From assembly GCA_029934735.1 (NCBI GenBank), contig JAOZLR010000005.1:1-24977 (forward strand): DNA of 24,977 nucleotides, given 5' to 3'. Numbering within the stretch: the stretch's first letter is position 1; the number at the start of each line of letters is the position of its first letter. Source of the DNA: Bacteroidales bacterium. Lineage in GTDB: Bacteria > Bacteroidota > Bacteroidia > Bacteroidales > JAADJA01. Shown here in pieces: positions 16,591-23,087 of the stretch. The notes beneath the pieces are model-generated. The model was not told the origin of the DNA. It saw nothing but the letters and a program-made list of their open reading frames with translations, and ran no database searches. The translations under genes and the position numbers were made by a program.

Positions 16591-17586
16591 TTAATGCCAT
16601 TCTCCGTTTTCGTCTGCAAATCGTAAATTAGTTGTGTATTGCCCCCATGATATTTCATGTAATGTTGCATCTTTTAGCTTCATACCAAAGAAAGTATAAT
16701 AATAGCGACAGGCAAAAATACCCGCTCCTTTGTCATAGCTGCTGTATGAAGGATTATGATGGGATGAATTGGCAGCGTTGCTTATCTGAATGTAAATTTC
16801 AAGTTCTTCATCGTTTATTACAAGCATTTTATCAACTGCAACTGCTCTTCTTTTTATATTTGGATCAACAGGAATATTCTCACCCATATACATGTAAAAC
16901 TCAGGGGGCAACTGATTATCTTTTCCGTCTTTTCCAACACTGTCGTAGTATGGCCGCCAGTCTAATACTTTCATCAATGTATCCGTGTCAGTATATTCAT
17001 AGTAGAGCAGTCGGGTAATCCTTTTCTCAAACTGATTTGGTAGCAGGGAACCACTATATTCCTGTAATTGCTCGGCATAATTCTGATATTGAGCTGCGTT
17101 AAAGAACTTCGACTCTTTGAAAGCATATTCGAGATTTCTTGTGCCAAGAATTTGAGTTTCGCCAACCATTGAATAGTCGGTTTCTGTATTTTTAACCACA
17201 AGCTTGTAATCGTAATTATATTCAAGAATTTCCATTGTTTTATATGTGTAATACCCTGAAGAGGAAAATATCCCATCCTCTTTTTGAAAGTCAGTTGAGG
17301 GTTTTAAAATAATGGAGTCAACCTGCTCTCCTCCTTTCCACATCTGAAGTAAAACCTGAATAGCACTCGTGTCAACATTTACAGAATCTCCAATTATTAC
17401 CGAAGAATAAGGATCACCGCTTGTAAGAAATATTCTGTTTACTCTGGCATACTGTGCCGTATCCTTAATATTCAGGGTGCAATATGCTGCGTATTGCTCC
17501 TCCCAGTCTGCTATCGAAACAAAGTCATCTTCACAGGAATAGAGGGAAATAAGAATCAGAAAAAAGAGAGTAAATTTATTCTTCAT
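16591..17586 (-). CDS. DUF4249 domain lipoprotein, partner of the TonB receptor
   Basis: A 331-residue lipoprotein: signal sequence with lipobox LYSC, acylated Cys at residue 18, followed by EDDF, an acidic start often seen on surface-exposed Bacteroidota lipoproteins. The body resembles DUF4249: EEQYAAYCTLNIKDTAQYARVNRIFL near 29-54 and a beta-rich domain with DGIFSSSGYYTYKTMEILEYNYDYKLVV near 104-132. DUF4249 genes usually sit next to a TonB-dependent receptor, as here, and may act as a surface subunit of that receptor. The substrate is unknown. The stop and the receptor's start region overlap or are separated by only 2 nt, depending on the start used. Confidence 0.85.
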   Translation of the reverse strand: MKNKFTLFFLILISLYSCEDDFVSIADWEEQYAAYCTLNIKDTAQYARVNRIFLTSGDPYSSVIIGDSVNVDTSAIQVLLQMWKGGEQVDSIILKPSTDFQKEDGIFSSSGYYTYKTMEILEYNYDYKLVVKNTETDYSMVGETQILGTRNLEYAFKESKFFNAAQYQNYAEQLQEYSGSLLPNQFEKRITRLLYYEYTDTDTLMKVLDWRPYYDSVGKDGKDNQLPPEFYMYMGENIPVDPNIKRRAVAVDKMLVINDEELEIYIQISNAANSSHHNPSYSSYDKGAGIFACRYYYTFFGMKLKDATLHEISWGQYTTNLRFADENGEWH

Positions 17587-17638
17587 ATAATAATGATTTT
17601 ACTGTAATTATTTTGATATGAGCAATCCTCAGTTATAA

Positions 17639-18055
17639 TTATTCTCCGATAATTTTCACAAGGACTCTTTTCCTGCGTTTGCCATCAAATTCTCCATAGA
17701 AAATTTGCTCCCATGGGCCAAAGTCCAGTTGTCCGTTTGTAACTGCAACTACAACTTCCCGGCCCATAACCGTTCTTTTTAAGTGAGCGTCGGCATTATC
17801 TTCAAATCCATTGTGGCGATACTGTGAGTAGGGTTTTTCGGGTGCAAGTTTTTCGAGCCAGACCTCATAGTCATGATGCAGCCCGCTTTCATCATCATTG
17901 ATGAAGATGCTTGAGGTTATGTGCATCGCATTAACAAGGCAAAGCCCTTCTTTGATGCCGCTCTCAATAATGCATTCCTGTACTTGGTGTGTTATGTTTA
18001 CCAGTTGTCTTCTGGTGGGAGTGTTGTGCCACAGCTCTTTACGATAAGATTCCAT
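17639..18055 (-). CDS. YjbQ/UPF0047 family protein
   Basis: A 138-residue cytoplasmic protein of the YjbQ family, often annotated as secondary thiamine-phosphate synthase. Typical stretches are GLCLVNAMHITSSIFINDD near residues 38-56, the His-rich HHDYEVWLEKL near 60-70, NGFEDNADAHLKRTVMGREVVVAV, and the C-terminal NGQLDFGPWEQIFYGEFDG followed by KRRKRVLVKI. Conserved His residues suggest a metal site. The biochemical role in vivo is not settled; a weak thiamine-phosphate synthase activity has been reported for the family. It lies 65 nt downstream of shikimate kinase and 52 nt upstream of the DUF4249 gene on the same strand. Confidence 0.9.
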   Translation of the reverse strand: MESYRKELWHNTPTRRQLVNITHQVQECIIESGIKEGLCLVNAMHITSSIFINDDESGLHHDYEVWLEKLAPEKPYSQYRHNGFEDNADAHLKRTVMGREVVVAVTNGQLDFGPWEQIFYGEFDGKRRKRVLVKIIGE

Positions 18056-18120
18056 AATTGCGCTTTTTCTTTCAGGCTTTAAAAGTAAAAAAATATTTGA
18101 AACTATGTGAAAAAAACCTT

Positions 18121-18642
18121 TTATTTTATACTGGTATCATTGTAATCTGCTATTTGTTTTACCAGCCAATCTATGTCCAATTCCTCTCCATTTGCTATAA
18201 TTTTGGCTTTCAAATAAAAAGGTTCTCTCAATTTCAGGTGGGATGTGATAAATGATAACAGTTCTTCAGGGCTTTTTCCGGTAATTAATGGTCTTTTTCG
18301 TTTTGCATTTAAAAGGCGATCAATAAGTGACTTGCTGTTCATTCTTAGGTAAATAGAAATCCCATTGGTATTCATCTTTTTCATATTATTAAAAAAGCAG
18401 GGACTTCCTCCACCCGTCGAGATTACAGTATTGTCTGTATTAAATGTTTCTGAAAGAGTCTTCTTCTCAAGTAACCTGAATGCGTCTTCGTCATATTTGT
18501 CAAAGAGGGTGGGGATGGTGATATGGTATTTTTCTTCTATCATTTCATCAAGGTCGATAAATTTGCACCCCAGCTTTTTAGCCAGTCTTCTTCCGGTAGT
18601 GGTTTTTCCGCTTCCCATATACCCGATAAGATAGATTCGCAT
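18121..18642 (-). CDS. aroK: Shikimate kinase
   Basis: Phosphorylates shikimate with ATP, a middle step of chorismate and aromatic amino acid synthesis. The 173-residue cytoplasmic enzyme shows Walker A GYMGSGKTTTG (residues 7-17), the shikimate-binding Asp in DLDEMIEE (30-37), FRLLEKKTL with the substrate Arg, the glycine loop STGGGSPC near 77-84, and the lid Arg in RKRPLI near 117-122. ATG 18642 was chosen because MRIYLIGYMGSGKTT is the expected beginning; the open frame runs 28 codons further upstream without conservation. It is divergent from the DUF1573 gene. Confidence 0.94.
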   Translation of the reverse strand: MRIYLIGYMGSGKTTTGRRLAKKLGCKFIDLDEMIEEKYHITIPTLFDKYDEDAFRLLEKKTLSETFNTDNTVISTGGGSPCFFNNMKKMNTNGISIYLRMNSKSLIDRLLNAKRKRPLITGKSPEELLSFITSHLKLREPFYLKAKIIANGEELDIDWLVKQIADYNDTSIK

Positions 18643-18659
18643 AATTGGATAAATTTGTA

Positions 18660-18704
18660 CAAACCTAAGATAAAATTGCAAATTATAGATTATAAATTGC
18701 AAAT
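18660..18704 (-). promoter_or_regulatory. aroK upstream region: -7 box and paired 11-bp direct repeats
   Basis: TAGGTTTG on the minus strand (18667-18660) fits TAnnTTTG and ends 17 nt before the aroK ATG. Just upstream, AAATTGCAAAT occurs twice (18673-18683 and 18694-18704), 21 bp apart, about two helical turns. The repeats could be operator sites, but the stretch is very AT-rich and may be simple low complexity. Confidence 0.35.
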
Positions 18705-18851
18705 AAATCTTAATTGAAAAACTCAAGCTGTCTGGTTTTTGGTTTAAAGAATTATGCTAAAGTATAATATAGATTTTTTTACAACCAACAAAATAGTGAA
18801 ATGATTCTAACTCAAAATAATTAAGTTCTCCTTTCGTGTTAGTTTATTTTT

Positions 18852-18859
18852 TAATTTTG
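18852..18859 (+). promoter_or_regulatory. Candidate -7 box (TAATTTTG) for the DUF1573-yajC-ybbR-coaE-sulP run
   Basis: TAATTTTG fits TAnnTTTG and ends 24 nt before ATG 18884, the first gene of the run. The -33 element is poor; TTTC lies 16 nt upstream, closer than the usual spacing. Confidence 0.4.
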
Positions 18860-18883
18860 CACGCTAATAATAATTATGGTATA

Positions 18884-19333
18884 ATGAGATATTTTGCTTT
18901 TATCGGAATTCTTTTGTTTTTGTTGACCGGATGTGGTGATAACAATGGGAATAATTTGTCAACAGACCTTGTGAACAATCCAAAAACAGCTTCAGGTAAG
19001 GAGAAAATGAGTGATTTGCCCGTTATCGAATTTGATAAAGAGATTCATGACTTTGGAAAAGTTATGCAGGGTGAAAAAGTAACATTTAATTTTAAATTTG
19101 AGAATGTCGGGAAAAGCGATTTGCTGATTACAAGGGTGAACACTAGTTGTGGATGTACTGCTTCTGAATTTCCAAGAGAACCTATTAAGCCAGGCGAGAA
19201 AAAATCGTTGAGGGTTACTTTCGACAGTGAAGGACGTAAGGGCATTCAGAATAAAACAATAACGGTGGTTTCAAACTGCCAGCCTGATATAGAAGTCCTT
19301 AGAATAAAGGTAATGGTTATTACACCGAAATAA
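18884..19333 (+). CDS. DUF1573 lipoprotein
   Basis: A 149-residue lipoprotein: signal sequence MRYFAFIGILLFLLTGC with the acylated Cys at residue 17, then a short linker and one DUF1573 (immunoglobulin-like, ASPM-SPD-2-Hydin-like) domain. The domain signature is clear: EIHDFGKVMQGEKVTFNFKF, then VNTSCGCTASEFPREPIKPGE and VTFDSEGRKGIQNKTITVVSN. The CGC motif is typical of this family. It is probably anchored in the envelope; the function is unknown. I chose ATG 18884 because it starts at the signal peptide; the open frame extends to a TTG at 18836. It is 22 nt upstream of yajC, an order common in Bacteroidota. Confidence 0.9.
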   Translation: MRYFAFIGILLFLLTGCGDNNGNNLSTDLVNNPKTASGKEKMSDLPVIEFDKEIHDFGKVMQGEKVTFNFKFENVGKSDLLITRVNTSCGCTASEFPREPIKPGEKKSLRVTFDSEGRKGIQNKTITVVSNCQPDIEVLRIKVMVITPK

Positions 19334-19355
19334 ATAACTTTTTAAATCTATTGAT

Positions 19356-19688
19356 ATGACAAATTTAATGAACATTTTACTATTTATGCCTTCTGCTGAG
19401 GGGCAGGAGAGTGGAGGACTAATGAGTTTTCTGCCGCTTGTATTAATCATTCTTGTTTTTTATCTGTTTTTCATTCGTCCGCAGATGAAAAAAACAAAGG
19501 ATCAAAAAAAATTCAGAGCTGCTTTGAAGAAAGGTGATAAGATAATTACCATTGGTGGTATTCATGGTAAAATTGTAGATGTAAAAGAGACAACCTTCAC
19601 CATTGAAATTGAAGGTCAGATCAGATTAAAGGTTGAAAAATCTGCAGTTGCAATGGACTCTGCTTCACAGATCGGACAGGCAAAGTAG
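19356..19688 (+). CDS. yajC: Preprotein translocase subunit YajC
   Basis: A small accessory subunit of the Sec translocon that joins SecDF. The 110-residue protein has one membrane helix (about residues 24-41, FLPLVLIILVFYLFFIRP), directly followed by the hallmark RPQMKKTKDQKKFRAALKKGD and the beta-rich cytosolic tail IITIGGIHGKIVDVKETTFTIE. The length and pattern are normal for the family. Confidence 0.95.
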   Translation: MTNLMNILLFMPSAEGQESGGLMSFLPLVLIILVFYLFFIRPQMKKTKDQKKFRAALKKGDKIITIGGIHGKIVDVKETTFTIEIEGQIRLKVEKSAVAMDSASQIGQAK

Positions 19689-19765
19689 CAGCTTTGTGTC
19701 TTATGTTAAAGATTAATACCCTTTTTTGGTTTAAAGAATAAATGTAAAATCAAAAGCATTATATT

Positions 19766-20764
19766 TTGAAATTCGGTTTAAATGAATTGATTCGTAGCGC
19801 CAAAGAGCCGAAAGATGAACATTTCAGAAATCGGATTTATGTTTTTCTGGTTTGTCTCGGGATATCTGTGTTTTTATGGTTCTTGATAGGTCTGTCAAAG
19901 AACTATTATGGGACTATTGAATATCCGATTGAGTATAAAAATCTGCCTAATGATCTGGTACTAACCAATTCGCCGGATAGTATCTTATCTTTTAGAGTAA
20001 CTTCGGGTGGTTTTGAACTTGCAATTTTGAAATACCTGACCAGGAAAAGACCCGTTGAAATTGATTTAAGAAATTCAAAGCTGAGAAAGATTGATGATAA
20101 AAGATACGAAGTTCTGATTAATACATCAGACTTGTCCGATAGAATGCAGAATCGTTTAAACCTTTCCGAAAAGATGGTTTCAGTGTCTCCTGCGGTGATT
20201 GAAATAGCCTTTGAGTCGCTGGCAAGAAAAATGGTCAGGGTTATTCCGAACCTCTCTCTTGATTATGAGAAAATGTATCAGTTGGTTGACAGCATCAGAT
20301 TCTCTCCTGATAGTGTTGAAGTTGCCGGGAGTATGGATGAAATAGAAGGGATAACTTCCATTTTAACGATTAATGATAAAATATCAGGGATTAATAAGGA
20401 TGTGACAGTCACAGTTCCTCTTGATAAAACAGCCTTACATCCCGGAGTTAATGTTTTTCCAGAGGAGGTTACAGTTGATATTGTTGTTGAAAAATATACT
20501 GAAGCAAGTATAACTGTCCCGATTTTAGCTGTGGAAAACGATACTATGAAAATAAAGACCTTTCCTGAAAATATTGAAATAACCTACCTTGTTTCACTCA
20601 CTAATTTTAAAAGGGTTGATGCTGAGTTGTTTTTTATTGGTGTTGAATTTAATGACGATAATAATTCGGGAAAATTGAAAGTGAAAATAAATAATGCACC
20701 ACCCTTTATTAAAATAACAAAAGTTGATCCTGAAAAAGTTGAATATCTAGTATTTAAAAAATGA
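19766..20764 (+). CDS. YbbR-like domain protein
   Basis: A 332-residue protein with a short cytoplasmic N-terminus, one membrane helix (about residues 26-43, YVFLVCLGISVFLWFLIG) and an extracytoplasmic part with YbbR-like repeats (for example RMVRVIPNLSLDYEKMYQLVDSIRFSPDSVEVAGSMDEIEGI, residues 155-195). In Firmicutes YbbR (CdaR) regulates the diadenylate cyclase CdaA; no cdaA is seen here, so that role is not shown. The only reasonable start is TTG 19766: a stop lies 21 nt upstream in frame and the next Met is over 100 residues inside. The stop overlaps the coaE start by ATGA. Confidence 0.85.
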   Translation: MKFGLNELIRSAKEPKDEHFRNRIYVFLVCLGISVFLWFLIGLSKNYYGTIEYPIEYKNLPNDLVLTNSPDSILSFRVTSGGFELAILKYLTRKRPVEIDLRNSKLRKIDDKRYEVLINTSDLSDRMQNRLNLSEKMVSVSPAVIEIAFESLARKMVRVIPNLSLDYEKMYQLVDSIRFSPDSVEVAGSMDEIEGITSILTINDKISGINKDVTVTVPLDKTALHPGVNVFPEEVTVDIVVEKYTEASITVPILAVENDTMKIKTFPENIEITYLVSLTNFKRVDAELFFIGVEFNDDNNSGKLKVKINNAPPFIKITKVDPEKVEYLVFKK

Positions 20765-21354
20765 TTAAAGTTGGCCTGACAGGCAATATTGGAAGTGGTA
20801 AGTCCACAGTCGCCAGAGTGTTCGAAACTCTGGGAGTGCCTGTTTATCATGCTGATTCAGAGGCTAAACATTTTCTTGGGGAGAGTGATGTTCAGGATTC
20901 CCTTTTTCTGGAGTTTGGACAAGAGATTTTTAATGATTCGGGAGTTGATAAGAAAAAGCTTGCTCAACTGGTCTTTAAGGATAAAAATGCACTCACTTTT
21001 CTGAATTCATTAATGCACCCTTTGGTTAGGAAGGATTTTGAAAACTGGACAATATCTCATTCCGGGTTTCCCTATCTAATCCAGGAAGCTGCAATTCTTT
21101 TTGAAAGTGGTTTGTACAAAATGTTTGATAAGGTAATAACCGTTGTTTCATTGCAGGAGCTAGCTGTTACACGCGTGATGGCCCGTGATGGAGTATCGGA
21201 AAAAGATGTATTGTTGAGAATGAACAATCAGTGGAGCAGCAAAAAGAAAGAGGAGCTTTCAGATTTTGTTGTTTATAATGATGGATCAAAGCTTATTATT
21301 CCTCAGGTGCTGGAAATTCACAGGCAATTAATTGAATTAAACAAATTATTATGA
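20761..21354 (+). CDS. coaE: Dephospho-CoA kinase
   Basis: Catalyses the last step of coenzyme A synthesis, phosphorylation of dephospho-CoA at the 3' hydroxyl. The 197-residue cytoplasmic enzyme shows the P-loop GNIGSGKST (residues 8-16), the substrate motif YHADSEAKHFL near 29-39, HPLVRKDF near 86-93, PYLIQEAAILFESG near 103-116, and VVSLQELAVTRVMARDG with the lid arginines. Its start overlaps the ybbR stop and its stop overlaps the next gene's start, both as ATGA, which suggests coupled translation. Confidence 0.95.
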   Translation: MIKVGLTGNIGSGKSTVARVFETLGVPVYHADSEAKHFLGESDVQDSLFLEFGQEIFNDSGVDKKKLAQLVFKDKNALTFLNSLMHPLVRKDFENWTISHSGFPYLIQEAAILFESGLYKMFDKVITVVSLQELAVTRVMARDGVSEKDVLLRMNNQWSSKKKEELSDFVVYNDGSKLIIPQVLEIHRQLIELNKLL

Positions 21355-23021
21355 ATGGGAAAACAGGCTTATTTTCAAATATCAAAGGAGATCTTTTTGG
21401 AGGAATAACAGCTGGAATTGTTGCCCTGCCTCTGGCTTTGGCCTTTGGTGAGCAAACAGAACTTGGAGCTGTTGCCGGGCTGTACGGGGCAATTGCTCTT
21501 GGTATAGTTGCTGCTATTCTGGGAGGTACCAAAACCCAGATCAGCGGCCCGACAGCACCAATGACTGTAGTCTCAGCTGTTTTGATTTTAGAAGCTATCA
21601 GTGAAACTGGAAGCCTTCAGGCAGCAATGCCGATTATTATTGCAACCTTCGTGCTGGCGGGTTTAATGCAGGCAATGTTAGGAGTACTGAAATTGGGTAA
21701 ATATATAAAGTATATTCCCTATCCGGTGGTGTCAGGATTTATGAGTGGAATAGGAGTAATAATAATTATAACCCAGCTTTTTCCGTTTATCGGGGCGGAT
21801 AGCCCGGCAGGAGGAGCTTTTGGGACTATTGCCAGCATTAGTAGAATCCCGGAAATTATCAACTATTACTCTGTTGGAATCGCGGTGGTTACTATCGTAA
21901 TTATCTACCTGTTACCTTACGTTACAAAAAAAATACCTGCCACACTTGCGGCGCTTTTGATTGTATCGATTGCAGCTTATTATTTGTTGCCTGCTGATCT
22001 GATTCTGAAAATTAACTCTAAAGGAGCGATTCCATCAGGATTGCCAAGCGTAAGTTTTGATTTTCTTAAGGCTTTGGCAAACTGGAGTGCACTTATTAGA
22101 ATAGCTGAATACGCTTCCACATTAGCGGCTTTGGGTGCCATAGATTCACTTTTAACTTCTGTTGTTGCCGATAATATTACCAAAACAAAGCACAACAGCA
22201 ATCGGGAGCTTATCGGACAAGGTATTGGAAATATGGTTGCCGGATTTATCGGAGGATTACCGGGTGCCGGAGCTACAATGCGGACTGTTATTAATATTAA
22301 TTCAGGCGGAAAAACCCGTTTGTCAGGGGTTATTGCTGGACTGCTTCTCGCTGCTATATTACTAGGATTGGGACAGCTTGTCGGGCATATACCTAATGCT
22401 GTACTGGCAGGAATTCTTGTAACGGTTGGCCTGGGTATAATTGACTACAAAGGTATCAAACACATAAAATATATACCACGTCCGGAGGCAGTTATTATGT
22501 TTATCGTTCTCGGCCTTACTGTTTTTGTTGATCTGTTGGTTGCTGTTGCTGCCGGAATGGTACTCTCGTCTTTGGTCTTTATGATAAAAGCTTCCGAATT
22601 AGTTGAAGGAAACAGCACCGCGAAATCCTTAAAGGATTTTAGTAAGGAGGAGGCCTGGAAGGATGAAAAAGGGCTTGTGGAAAAGCTTGGAGATAAAGTT
22701 TACATAAAACACATTGATGGGCCATTGTTCTTCGGTATGATATCCGGTTTTCAAAGTCTTATAAAGTCTATCCCATCAACAGTCAAAGTTGTGATAATAA
22801 GGATGGATAGAGTACCTTATGTTGACCAAAGCGGCCTGTATGCTATGGAAGAGGCCATTCTGGATATGAAGCAAAAAGGTATTAATGTTCTGCTGACCAG
22901 AATTTATGGACAACCAAAAGATATGTTTGAGAAAATTGGTATTATCCCTGATCTTGTGAGTATTGATGAATGTTTTGACAATGCTGAGAAAATTGAATCT
23001 TACTTAGAAAAGGGAATTTGA
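21351..23021 (+). CDS. SulP-family anion transporter with STAS domain
   Basis: A 556-residue SulP (SLC26-like) permease, expected to move sulfate, bicarbonate or another anion across the inner membrane. The transport part (about residues 1-425) has 10-14 hydrophobic segments and the family stretches ITAGIVALPLALAFG, GLYGAIALGIVAAILGGTKT and SGPTAPMTVV near 61-70, VSGFMSGIGVIIIITQL, and GGLPGAGATMRTVININSG near 298-316. A C-terminal STAS domain (about 445-550) contains VVIIRMDRVPYVDQSGLYAM, with the DxSG turn typical of anti-sigma antagonist folds. The substrate cannot be assigned; the bicarbonate carrier BicA belongs to the same family. It overlaps coaE by ATGA and ends at a strong hairpin. 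Confidence 0.92.
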   Translation: MNGKTGLFSNIKGDLFGGITAGIVALPLALAFGEQTELGAVAGLYGAIALGIVAAILGGTKTQISGPTAPMTVVSAVLILEAISETGSLQAAMPIIIATFVLAGLMQAMLGVLKLGKYIKYIPYPVVSGFMSGIGVIIIITQLFPFIGADSPAGGAFGTIASISRIPEIINYYSVGIAVVTIVIIYLLPYVTKKIPATLAALLIVSIAAYYLLPADLILKINSKGAIPSGLPSVSFDFLKALANWSALIRIAEYASTLAALGAIDSLLTSVVADNITKTKHNSNRELIGQGIGNMVAGFIGGLPGAGATMRTVININSGGKTRLSGVIAGLLLAAILLGLGQLVGHIPNAVLAGILVTVGLGIIDYKGIKHIKYIPRPEAVIMFIVLGLTVFVDLLVAVAAGMVLSSLVFMIKASELVEGNSTAKSLKDFSKEEAWKDEKGLVEKLGDKVYIKHIDGPLFFGMISGFQSLIKSIPSTVKVVIIRMDRVPYVDQSGLYAMEEAILDMKQKGINVLLTRIYGQPKDMFEKIGIIPDLVSIDECFDNAEKIESYLEKGI

Positions 23022-23030
23022 TAAAAAAGA

Positions 23031-23067
23031 AAAACCTAACAGGTTTAGCCTGTTAGGTTTTGTTGTT
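23031..23067. terminator. Bidirectional rho-independent terminator
   Basis: A perfect 13-bp stem, AAAACCTAACAGG (23031-23043) with CCTGTTAGGTTTT (23049-23061), encloses a 5-nt loop TTTAG. T runs follow on the plus strand and A runs precede it, so it can stop both the SulP gene (stop at 23021) and the convergent gene ending at 23088. Confidence 0.9.
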
Positions 23068-23087
23068 GGAATAAATCAAACTAATAT

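Noticed and set aside
19766..20764. Suspected truncation of the YbbR-domain gene because no ATG begins it.
   Set aside because: The TTG start gives a full cytoplasmic tail, membrane helix and YbbR region; an in-frame stop 21 nt upstream rules out a longer form, so a TTG start is the simpler reading.
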